Of a stretch of 64,000 nucleotides of DNA, positions 18,379 to 26,317 are shown one piece after another. Position numbers and translations under genes: made by a program. Every line of letters begins with the position of its first letter. The first letter of the stretch is position 1. The notes beneath the pieces are model-generated. The model was not told where the DNA came from, did not search any database, and saw only the letters and a program-made list of their open reading frames with translations. The DNA lies in the NCBI GenBank assembly GCA_963747315.1, contig CAVVEQ010000013.1:496001-560000 (forward strand), written 5' to 3'. This stretch comes from CAVVEQ01 sp963747315 (GTDB lineage: Bacteria > Chloroflexota > Anaerolineae > Anaerolineales > Anaerolineaceae).

Positions 18379-20447
18379 AACGGTTGCTCCTCATCGCCTC
18401 GATCCATTTTGCCAGGTTCTTGCAGATCGGCGACTTCCGGATTTAAATGGACATTGACTTCCGATACAACAGGTAGGGTCCCGATCTCCTGGACTGCGAT
18501 CTTCATTATCTCATCTATCGTACCTGCACCTGAAAATTTCAAAACCAGGTCGTTGATCTTTTCCTCACGGGCTGCGCGCTGCTGACTTTCGTCAAGCAAA
18601 CGCACATTTTCCAGCGCTTGGGCAGTTTGATCAGCGATGGAGGAGATCACGAATTGTTCTTCGGGGGAAATGGATCCTTTTTCTATTTCAAGTGTGATTT
18701 CACCCAGAGGTTGATCGCGAAGCAATAATGGAAAAACTAATGTTTCGAATTCCAGATCGACAGACTTCTTTTTCTTTTCTTCGAAAGTGTATTCAAGCGA
18801 CCCCTGGGTTTCGACCGCACGACCCCAGGATCTTTGGAGATAAATCCGGTTCAAGCCCTGAATTTCCTTCAAGTTTGATCTGGTTTCCTGGAACAAGTTG
18901 GCGTTTTCCAATGCAACTGCCAGTGAATCCGCCATGCTTTGGAAAGCCAGGATGTCATTCTCATTAAAAGCGTTTGCATTGTCGGATTGAAGTGATAACG
19001 CACCAATGGTTACACTCCTGGAGACAATCGGCATTGCGAGCTCTGACCTCGTTTTAGGGAGTAGGGGATTGCTGAACCGAATGGCTTCCTTGCCGATATC
19101 GAGGGCAATACGCGGTTTTTGTGTGGCAGTGGACCAACCAATCATTGATACACCACCAACAGCCAATTTATGACCACTCGCGAGCATCTGAGAGCCTGCA
19201 TCACCAGTCCCAGCGCTCAACACCGCATATTCCCTGTTTGAATCCAGCAGAAAGACACCCACATAATACAAACCAAGTCGATTTTGAATGAGGTTGGCGA
19301 CTTCGGGAAGAAAATTCTCCGGGTTCAAGTAACCAGAAATTGTTTTGTTAATTTCCGAAATAGCAAGGAGTTGGTTTAGAGATCGTTTTAATTCTGTTTG
19401 TGAATTCTCATTCGATTCTAAGAGGCTATTTATCGATGTTGAAAGGCTTTTGATTTCCCTATCTCCAGTTTCATGGACACGAACCTGGCTGCCTTTTGAT
19501 TCGATTACAGACCCGAGGTCCGTATCAAGGGTTGTGAGTGGATTAACAACGTATTGGTTCATCAAGCGATTGATGGTTAATCCATAGCCGAGGGCAATGA
19601 TGAGCAATGCGGGAAGTAAGAAACGCAGAATATTCGTCGTTTGGGAGAATACAGTGGAAGGAAATGTGATCTGAAGAATTGACGTTGGTTGTTCCTGGAT
19701 GTCATTTAGGAGGATAAATGCAGCTGCGAGACCGCCACCCAACTGAGATAAAACAAAATTTTGCCCTTCGCGTAAAAGTTGTTCAGCGCCGGAGACATCT
19801 ATCGGATTGTTTGAGGAAGCGACAGGAAAACCAAATAATTCAAGCCCAGTGATAAAGCCAATATCGGATAATGTTCGTTCGTCAAAGGGTTTTGAAACAA
19901 TCACGAAGCCATTTGAAGGCCCTGTGGAATCTCCTTCCAGGGTCTTCCGTGATGATATGAGAAAAGGCCCTTCAGGTAAGGAAATAACACCAGAAATGTC
20001 ATCCGTTAAATTTTCCTGTTGAAATAAAGAAGTGTTGGTAAATATGTATTGAATCAAGCCTTGAGGTACCTGTTGACCTTCACCAGTGACAGGGTCAATC
20101 GCACGAGAGAAAATCACATTCTTGTTTTCATCCAGATAAAGGATGATCTGAAAACCGGCGGAGGCCAGAACATCATCAGCAAGGTTGTCAATAATAAACT
20201 GCTGGTCTTTGGTGCGGGTAAAGTTATTAGCATCAGACCAGTACCCCCACGATACTGCGTTGGAACTTAATTTCGCCAGCTCATCCTGTATAACGCGCTC
20301 AACGCGGGTGGCGTTGTCAGTGGCGAGTTGGTTATCAACAGCAGCACTGTTTGTATAAACTAAAAGAACGATCAATCCAGTGAGAACCACCAACATGACG
20401 GCAGAGGCGATTAGAATAATTGAAAAAACCCGGCGTCTTAGATTCAT
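18375..20447 (-). CDS. CHASE4-like membrane sensor with two GAF domains
   Basis: A 690-residue protein with a membrane segment at ~8-32, an extracytoplasmic CHASE4-like domain (~40-275, with the SWGYWSDANNF tryptophan/aspartate signature), a second membrane segment near 270-295, a HAMP-like linker, GAF (~365-520, GLYYVGVFLLDSNREYAVL) and a second GAF (~540-660). No kinase domain. It overlaps both neighbours by four bases. A small-molecule sensing role follows from the domain families; the signal is unknown. Confidence 0.86.
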   Translation of the reverse strand: MNLRRRVFSIILIASAVMLVVLTGLIVLLVYTNSAAVDNQLATDNATRVERVIQDELAKLSSNAVSWGYWSDANNFTRTKDQQFIIDNLADDVLASAGFQIILYLDENKNVIFSRAIDPVTGEGQQVPQGLIQYIFTNTSLFQQENLTDDISGVISLPEGPFLISSRKTLEGDSTGPSNGFVIVSKPFDERTLSDIGFITGLELFGFPVASSNNPIDVSGAEQLLREGQNFVLSQLGGGLAAAFILLNDIQEQPTSILQITFPSTVFSQTTNILRFLLPALLIIALGYGLTINRLMNQYVVNPLTTLDTDLGSVIESKGSQVRVHETGDREIKSLSTSINSLLESNENSQTELKRSLNQLLAISEINKTISGYLNPENFLPEVANLIQNRLGLYYVGVFLLDSNREYAVLSAGTGDAGSQMLASGHKLAVGGVSMIGWSTATQKPRIALDIGKEAIRFSNPLLPKTRSELAMPIVSRSVTIGALSLQSDNANAFNENDILAFQSMADSLAVALENANLFQETRSNLKEIQGLNRIYLQRSWGRAVETQGSLEYTFEEKKKKSVDLEFETLVFPLLLRDQPLGEITLEIEKGSISPEEQFVISSIADQTAQALENVRLLDESQQRAAREEKINDLVLKFSGAGTIDEIMKIAVQEIGTLPVVSEVNVHLNPEVADLQEPGKMDRGDEEQPL

Positions 20448-22720
20448 TCATCACCTCCGTTGGAGTCTGAATCCAAGTCGGGGAATTGATCTTCAGAAAT
20501 TTTTATTTGAATGGTTGCCTTGTTTGCCTTTGTGATCCTGGCGATCTCGTCTGCAGAAATCTGAAGGATCGACCCCATATCCAAAGTTCGCCGCAATTTA
20601 TTGGTCACCTCAAATAATTTTTCCTGCTGATTTACCTGAGCCCTTACTTGATCAATCAATCGAAGATTTGCAAGCAGCGATCCGATGTTTAACGAAAAAA
20701 TCTGAAGCAGCTCGCGGTCGTACTCGCTGTATTGACCGGGTTGAGAATGTTCAATTTCAAGAATCGCATATACCTCATTGCCAAAGGAGATCGGAGCAGC
20801 AAGTCCTGAGCGATTGGCAGGATTGATCAACTCATCACTGCCATCCGCGGTTTCAGATGAAAAAATGGATGTCTGGTTGGAGCTTGCTGTTTGACCAGCT
20901 AGTCTTTCACCTGGCGCGAGAATTTGACCAATTTGATCTTCTGAAAAAGAGTGAGAATGGCGAATTTCCAAATTACCAGATGGACCTGGGATTAGAACAC
21001 ACGCCTGATCGCAAAGGGATAATTCCACCAACCGTGAAGGGATCATACCCAATATCTCATTTTGTGAACGTCCGCTGCTTGCGCCGATGGAGACCTGGTT
21101 CAATATTTGTTGTCGATTTACTGTTTTTGTAACAGTTTCATCCAAACGAGATAATGCAACCCTCAGATTTCTCTGAACGAAAAAGGCTGAAACGATCCTG
21201 CCAAGGTTATTAAATGCAAAGGGGGAGATATTCTGAAGACTTCGTTTATCACCATTTGTTGCTAGAAAGAGTAAGTCAATATTTTGTGCGTCCGAAATAA
21301 TCGGAATCAATACAAAATCGGATTTTGGCTCAAAGATAGTAAATTTTTCCAGAATAGCTGGATCAGTTTCTCGGTAAATCAGAGGTTTGTTTAATTCCTC
21401 GAGGAAATTTATTTCTTCCACAGTCGTTGAGCGTTCAATGACATCGGGCGATTTGTTTGAATCAAATTTGGAAATAATCAAACTGGATTTCTCCGGATTG
21501 AGTTTGATGATACTCAAAGAAATATTCTCACCATAATTATTCCGGATTGCTTGTAAAAGCGAAATATAAAACGTTTGATGATCCAAATTTTGAGAAATTA
21601 CCCCAGACGATTCAAAAAGGAATTGTAGATCTTTCTCCAAGTTACTGGATAGCTGCGCACGGGAGTCAAACGCTATCCTATCCTGGAAAATTTCTATGAT
21701 GCTTTGAAAAACATGAATTCTTGTCTGGTTCAAAGGTACAGTGTCGCGAGATCCAATAATCAGCAGTTTATTTAAAGAAGATCCAAGAAAAATCGGTATT
21801 ACTGCGAGCGAAAGGCATTCCCGGCGAATGAAGAAGGAGAATAAGTCACCTAAATCGGTAACCGCAGGTAAATCATTGAAAAATTGAGTTTCACTACCGC
21901 TCAATTTATCCTGGATATCTACTACCTCCACTTGTAAACCAACCAGGGATGCATCAAATCCTGTGCCTTTTGAATCGTACAAATCCTCAATTGTGAGATT
22001 ATTTTCTTGTACTCCAAAGATGAACGCGATTAGGTCAGTTTCTTTAAACGCGGAAAGCAAGATTCTATTAATGGATTCGGGATCATCGGAACCAATGACC
22101 TGCCTGGTAACGAATGCATAATTGGCCAGGTCAGAAAATGATAATCCGGCGCTATCTACCAAGGATTTTTCCTCGATGAAATCACCAAATAACTGGACCG
22201 AAAGAGAAAGACCAGGCAGATCTTTCTGCGAAAAACCAGAAGGTCGTTCGCATTGAATTTCTACTATAGAAATGACCTGGTTAATTTTGAGGACAGGAGA
22301 AATGAATATTGATCGTGTTCTTTTATCCAGTATTGCGTTCTGGTAACTCACATTCTCAGTCCCCAAGTCAGCAACAACGAAGGGTTGCGCATTGAAAGCA
22401 ACGCGTGCAATGGTCTCTGTTGACCTGGCAGGGATGACGATTCCCGGGATCTCATTCTCATCAGACGATCTCGTTGATAAGTAATTTAGACGGATATCCC
22501 TGTTTTTTGGATCCAGCGAATAATAAGATGCCTGGATCACATCTGGCTGGGAAACGAGATAATCCAGAAAAGCCTGAATTAATGAAGCCGTATTTTGACT
22601 TGTATCCCGCAAAGAAAGTAATTTCCTGATCAGTTCAACGGGATTCAGTACTCCGGTTGCTTCACTGGAACCGGACACTTGATTGATGCTTTCAATAATT
22701 GATGAATTATTATCGGACAT
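20444..22720 (-). CDS. Soluble multi-GAF protein, 758 residues
   Basis: No membrane segment. About four divergent GAF-like units follow each other (roughly 40-180, 190-340, 345-510, 540-700); the last has the clearest GLAAPISFGNEVYAILEIEH and SLLANLRLIDQVRAQV helix. No output domain is present. It is nine bases after a stand-alone receiver gene and overlaps the next sensor gene by four bases. It probably works as a scaffold or sensor partner of the kinase encoded further downstream; this is inferred from the operon only. Confidence 0.8.
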   Translation of the reverse strand: MSDNNSSIIESINQVSGSSEATGVLNPVELIRKLLSLRDTSQNTASLIQAFLDYLVSQPDVIQASYYSLDPKNRDIRLNYLSTRSSDENEIPGIVIPARSTETIARVAFNAQPFVVADLGTENVSYQNAILDKRTRSIFISPVLKINQVISIVEIQCERPSGFSQKDLPGLSLSVQLFGDFIEEKSLVDSAGLSFSDLANYAFVTRQVIGSDDPESINRILLSAFKETDLIAFIFGVQENNLTIEDLYDSKGTGFDASLVGLQVEVVDIQDKLSGSETQFFNDLPAVTDLGDLFSFFIRRECLSLAVIPIFLGSSLNKLLIIGSRDTVPLNQTRIHVFQSIIEIFQDRIAFDSRAQLSSNLEKDLQFLFESSGVISQNLDHQTFYISLLQAIRNNYGENISLSIIKLNPEKSSLIISKFDSNKSPDVIERSTTVEEINFLEELNKPLIYRETDPAILEKFTIFEPKSDFVLIPIISDAQNIDLLFLATNGDKRSLQNISPFAFNNLGRIVSAFFVQRNLRVALSRLDETVTKTVNRQQILNQVSIGASSGRSQNEILGMIPSRLVELSLCDQACVLIPGPSGNLEIRHSHSFSEDQIGQILAPGERLAGQTASSNQTSIFSSETADGSDELINPANRSGLAAPISFGNEVYAILEIEHSQPGQYSEYDRELLQIFSLNIGSLLANLRLIDQVRAQVNQQEKLFEVTNKLRRTLDMGSILQISADEIARITKANKATIQIKISEDQFPDLDSDSNGGDE

Positions 22721-22729
22721 TGGTTATTC

Positions 22730-23152
22730 CTAATACATTTCCCAAACGCCGGTACCGGATAAAACCCGGTAAAGTTGGTCCGGAAAGCGGTCAGGGTCTA
22801 TGGGCTTACCGATGAAACCATTAAAACCCGCTTTCTGCGCTTTTGCCATCGATTCTGTGCTTACATCAGCCGTGACCGCGATGACGGGGACGGCTTTGAG
22901 ATTTTGAGCGGAGCGGATCTTCTTCAACGCGCTGTAGCCATCCTCGTAGGGGAGGTGGATATCAAGCAGAATAATATCCAACCTGGTCATTGTCTTGGAA
23001 AATTCCAGGACTTCAAATCCGGAGGATTTCCATTCGCATCCAATTCCTAACGCCTGCAATAACCTGGCCAGTAACATGAAGTTGGCCGCGTTATCTTCAA
23101 CCACTAAGGCAACTTTGCTTTTGAAAAAATCCAGGTTAGCTTCAGGTGACAT
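22730..23152 (-). CDS. Stand-alone response-regulator receiver
   Basis: A 140-residue single receiver domain with the acid pair in VVEDN, phosphoacceptor in ILLDIHLPYEDG, VTAD and lysine in GKPID. All phosphorylation residues are intact. No output domain. ATG with AAGGA upstream. With the next receiver gene upstream it opens the GAF-kinase operon, so it is a plausible phosphate acceptor for the giant kinase or a relay to other partners. Confidence 0.93.
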   Translation of the reverse strand: MSPEANLDFFKSKVALVVEDNAANFMLLARLLQALGIGCEWKSSGFEVLEFSKTMTRLDIILLDIHLPYEDGYSALKKIRSAQNLKAVPVIAVTADVSTESMAKAQKAGFNGFIGKPIDPDRFPDQLYRVLSGTGVWEMY

Positions 23153-23184
23153 TTAATCCTTAATTGATTTTCATTACCATATAT

Positions 23185-23562
23185 TTATGAATTGAGATAT
23201 TGTTCAATCTGATTGGGGAATAAGTCGACGTCGATGGGCTTTTCGATATATCCGTCATATCCGGCCAACATCGATTTTTCTTTATCCCCTTTGAGGGCGT
23301 TCGCAGTAATTGCGACAACCGGTATATCTCGAAAATAAGGGATAGATTTAAGTTTGGACGTGAGAGTGTCCCCATCGATCAATGGAAGATTAACATCCAT
23401 TAAAATTAAATCCGGTTTTTGAACTTTTAAGATGGAGACAGCCTTCGCGACCGAATCTGCTTCGAGGACTTCATATCCCTGAAATTGAAGGAGCCTTCGG
23501 ATCAGAACGAGATTCTCAAAATTATCTTCGACGTGAAGGATAGTAATTTTGCCATTCTGCAT
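23185..23562 (-). CDS. Stand-alone response-regulator receiver, first gene of the signalling operon
   Basis: A receiver domain of 125 residues from the ATG at 23562, preferred over an upstream TTG at 23574 because GGAA lies just upstream of the ATG. It has VEDN, phosphoacceptor in LILMDVNLPLIDG, ITAN and EKPID, all intact. It resembles the next receiver in the PID/KPID region, so the two are probably paralogues. The operon promoter lies about 40 bases upstream. Confidence 0.92.
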   Translation of the reverse strand: MQNGKITILHVEDNFENLVLIRRLLQFQGYEVLEADSVAKAVSILKVQKPDLILMDVNLPLIDGDTLTSKLKSIPYFRDIPVVAITANALKGDKEKSMLAGYDGYIEKPIDVDLFPNQIEQYLNS

Positions 23563-23600
23563 GGCGGTTTCCAATCAATTATTTCATTAAACCTTAATAG

Positions 23601-23609
23601 ATTTTAGCA
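23601..23609 (-). promoter_or_regulatory. Extended -10 promoter of the GAF/kinase operon
   Basis: On the minus strand this reads TGcTAAAAT, about 38 bases before the ATG of the first receiver gene. No convincing -35 is seen. Confidence 0.5.
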
Positions 23610-23644
23610 TAATACCAACCTGACGTTACTTACATAATTGATAA

Positions 23645-23670
23645 CAAAAAACCTCCCTAATTAGAGAGGA
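23645..23670 (-). terminator. Rho-independent terminator after tRNA-Gly
   Basis: On the minus strand CCTCTC and GGGAGG pair around TAATTA and a TTTTTT tract follows, six bases past the tRNA end. Confidence 0.8.
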
Positions 23671-23675
23671 TAAAG

Positions 23676-23747
23676 AGCGGGTGATGGGATTCGAACCCAC
23701 GAATATCACCTTGGGAAGGTGATGCCTTACCACTTGGCCACACCCGC
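23676..23747 (-). tRNA. tRNA-Gly (CCC)
   Basis: Acceptor GCGGGTG/CACCCGC, anticodon stem TCACC/GGTGA with loop TTCCCAA giving CCC, and T-loop GTTCGAATC. CCA is not encoded. Confidence 0.95.
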
Positions 23748-23756
23748 GTGAAGAAG

Positions 23757-23785
23757 ATTATATTGTGAAGGTTAAGGACTGTCAA
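23757..23785 (-). promoter_or_regulatory. Consensus sigma-70 promoter of tRNA-Gly
   Basis: On the minus strand there is a perfect TTGACA, a 17-base spacer and a perfect TATAAT, ending nine bases before the tRNA. This is the best full-consensus promoter in the window. Confidence 0.9.
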
Positions 23786-23826
23786 GAAAAATGAATTTCC
23801 GGCTGAAAAAGGCAAAAATCTTCGCA

Positions 23827-23835
23827 TGGTATAAT
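23827..23835 (+). promoter_or_regulatory. Extended -10 promoter of the mre/rod operon
   Basis: TGgTATAAT with a perfect -10; the wider string GCATGGTATAAT recurs exactly upstream of yebC at 59365. No good -35. Confidence 0.65.
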
Positions 23836-23876
23836 GATTTTTCATAATTTGAGATTATTAATATGAGGAGATGAAT

Positions 23877-24938
23877 TTGGCGACCAATCCCTTCAACTGG
23901 ATCATGGGGTTGTTTTCTCTGGATATCGGAATCGATCTGGGAACAGCGAATACCCTGGTCCATGTTCGGAATAAGGGGATCGTGATCCAGGAGCCTTCCT
24001 GGGTGGCTATTGATAAAAAATCAAGGGTTCCGTTAGCCATCGGTGCTCAAGCCAAAGAAATGGTTGGCAGAACACCTGCCAACGTAATTGTCATACGTCC
24101 TTTAAAAGATGGCGTTATCTCGGAATTTGAAATCACCGCCGCAATGCTGAAGTATTTCATCATGCGCGTTCACCAACAGACTGTCGTGCCAATGCCGAGA
24201 CCGCGGGTAGTCATTGGGATCCCTTCGGGGGCAACCGAGGTTGAAAAAAGAGCTGTATATGATGCCGCAATGTCGGCTGGGGCACGGGAAACCTATCTAA
24301 TAGAAGAACCAAGAGCAGCCGCACTTGGTGCCGGACTGCCGATCAATGAAGTACATGGTTCCATGATCGTTGATATTGGCGGTGGGACAACTGAATTGGC
24401 AATTATGTCGATGCAGGGAATTGTCGTGAGCAGGTCCTTAAGGGTGGCAGGTGATGAACTGGATGCCGATATCGTGCAGTATGTGCGCAACAAATACCAC
24501 TTATTAATAGGAGAGAGGATGGCGGAGCAAGCAAAAATTTCGATCGGTTCCGCCTTTCCATTGGCTTCTGAGAGCACGATCACTGTGAGAGGGCGAAATC
24601 TAATTACCGGTTTACCGGATGCAGTTGAGGTATCTTCAGTTGAAATCCGCGAGGCGATTTCCAGTTCTGTCCAGGTGATCGTTGATACGATAAAGGATGC
24701 GCTCGATGAAGCCCCACCTGAAATTCTTTCTGACCTGATTGATTCCGGTATTTGCCTGGCGGGGGGGTCTTCCCAATTGAAAGGTTTGCCGGACCGGATC
24801 ACCGACGAGTTGAAAATCCGCGTTTGGTCCGCAGAAGATCCAATGACATGCGTGGCCAGAGGGGCCGGAATGGTGCTGGAGAACCTTGATATTTTCTCCA
24901 AATACCTGGTAGACCTGGATCATTCCAGCATTCGCTAA
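23877..24938 (+). CDS. mreB: Rod-shape-determining actin homologue MreB
   Basis: The actin-fold ATPase that polymerises under the membrane to guide cell-wall elongation. Visible are phosphate-1 GIDLGTANT, phosphate-2 IVDIGGGTTELA and the adenosine motif AGGSSQLKGLP; about 353 residues. The start is placed at the TTG at 23877, because GAGGAG ends six bases before it. The in-frame ATG at 23871 directly abuts GAGGAG and would have no spacer. It heads mreB-mreC-mreD-mrdA-rodA. Confidence 0.95.
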   Translation: MATNPFNWIMGLFSLDIGIDLGTANTLVHVRNKGIVIQEPSWVAIDKKSRVPLAIGAQAKEMVGRTPANVIVIRPLKDGVISEFEITAAMLKYFIMRVHQQTVVPMPRPRVVIGIPSGATEVEKRAVYDAAMSAGARETYLIEEPRAAALGAGLPINEVHGSMIVDIGGGTTELAIMSMQGIVVSRSLRVAGDELDADIVQYVRNKYHLLIGERMAEQAKISIGSAFPLASESTITVRGRNLITGLPDAVEVSSVEIREAISSSVQVIVDTIKDALDEAPPEILSDLIDSGICLAGGSSQLKGLPDRITDELKIRVWSAEDPMTCVARGAGMVLENLDIFSKYLVDLDHSSIR

Positions 24939-24968
24939 TGGTTTATCCCGACAAGGATAAAACCGAAT

Positions 24969-25814
24969 ATGAAATTTTCCTCACCTAAAAATGTACAGAT
25001 TATTATTTTTTTATTGATCGCTACCGGAGTAGTGCTCCTGGCACTGGCAGGCTTTATCCAACCTATCATAGGAACAGCTACGAACCCTGTTATCCAATTA
25101 CAGAGTTATGTATCGACAAGGGTTCAAGCGGTAGTAGATTTTTTTACGGTGCCGAGAGATCTGGCCAGTTTGAGGACCCGGAATGCAGAGCTCGAAAGCG
25201 AAATCTCTCTCCTTCAATCACAAGTAATTCAATTAAAACAGCAATTGGAAGAGGCAGATGTTCTTTACGCATTGCTGAATTTCGCCAGGGATAACCCTGA
25301 AAACCAATATGTTGCTTCTGCAGTCATTGGTCGCGATCCAAGCCCGTTCATGCATTATGTAATCATCGACCACGGCTCTGATAGCGGACTCCGTCATGGG
25401 ATGCCTGTAGTGACAGATCAAGGCCTGGTTGGAAGGGTAGATGCAGTGACAGCCAAAGCAGCCAGGATTCAATTGATCACAGATCCAGGCTCAATAATTA
25501 ACGTCAAACTTGAATCCCTTGGGGTAGATGCTCAATTGAGCGGTTCATTGACCGGAGAGATCAATCTCCAAATGGTGCCCCAAGAACTTGATCTTAAGCC
25601 AGGAGAAATCATTCTTTCATCCGGGCTTGGGGGTACTTTTCCCCCCAATTTACTGATTGGTCAGGTTATCAGCGTGGTCAAGCGGGAAAATGATCTGTTC
25701 CAAACCGCCGTGGTTCAACCGGTAGTGGACTTTGCTAACCTGAACGCTGTTCTTGTGATCACGAATTTCAGACCGGTTGAAATTATTCCTCTTATTCCAA
25801 CACCTTCACAATAA
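24969..25814 (+). CDS. mreC: Rod-shape-determining protein MreC
   Basis: A 281-residue protein with one N-terminal membrane segment (~10-30), a coiled coil (~65-100, LRTRNAELESEISLLQ) and the periplasmic beta-barrel region with VIGRDPSPFMHYVIIDHGSDSGL and GMPVVTDQGLVGRV. It bridges MreB and the wall-synthesis enzymes. It lies 30 bases after mreB and is followed by mreD five bases later. Confidence 0.95.
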   Translation: MKFSSPKNVQIIIFLLIATGVVLLALAGFIQPIIGTATNPVIQLQSYVSTRVQAVVDFFTVPRDLASLRTRNAELESEISLLQSQVIQLKQQLEEADVLYALLNFARDNPENQYVASAVIGRDPSPFMHYVIIDHGSDSGLRHGMPVVTDQGLVGRVDAVTAKAARIQLITDPGSIINVKLESLGVDAQLSGSLTGEINLQMVPQELDLKPGEIILSSGLGGTFPPNLLIGQVISVVKRENDLFQTAVVQPVVDFANLNAVLVITNFRPVEIIPLIPTPSQ

Positions 25815-25819
25815 ACACA

Positions 25820-26317
25820 ATGGAATTATTGCTGGCTTTTCTCACGGTAATCTTCGCGTTTATTGTTCAAACTACCATCGTGACCAGGTTGAGCTTATTG
25901 AATGGCATGGCTGACATACTGATGCTGATCATAGTGGCCTGGGGGTTGCAGGAACAAACGAAAAATGCATGGATGTGGGCGATACTGGCTGGATTAGCGG
26001 TAGGGTTTGCGACAGCGGCGCCGTGGTTCATTTTCCCAATTTCCTACCTGCTCATCACTTTAATAACCAATCGAATACGAACCCGTATATGGCAAAGCCC
26101 CATTCTGGCAATGATGATCATCACCTGTCTGGGAACGATCTTGATACTTGGGGTGCAATTTATTTTTCTAAGAATGGCAGGAATTAATCTTGAATTTAAG
26201 GAAATCTTGACAAGAACAATTCTGCCTAGTATGTTACTGAACTTATTGTTTGCATTCCCGGTTTATTGGGGAATGCGTGAACTTTCCAGGATTATTCATA
26301 AATCAGCGAAGAACTAA
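25820..26317 (+). CDS. mreD: Rod-shape-determining protein MreD
   Basis: A 165-residue membrane protein with about five hydrophobic segments and the MreD-like PxxLLNLLFAFPVYW near the C-terminus. It is identified by position between mreC and the PBP2 gene as much as by sequence. Its stop overlaps the next start (TAATG). Confidence 0.85.
   Translation: MELLLAFLTVIFAFIVQTTIVTRLSLLNGMADILMLIIVAWGLQEQTKNAWMWAILAGLAVGFATAAPWFIFPISYLLITLITNRIRTRIWQSPILAMMIITCLGTILILGVQFIFLRMAGINLEFKEILTRTILPSMLLNLLFAFPVYWGMRELSRIIHKSAKN

Noticed and set aside
23871..23873. ATG at 23871 as the mreB start
   Set aside because: It directly follows GAGGAG with no spacer; the TTG six bases after that site fits better.
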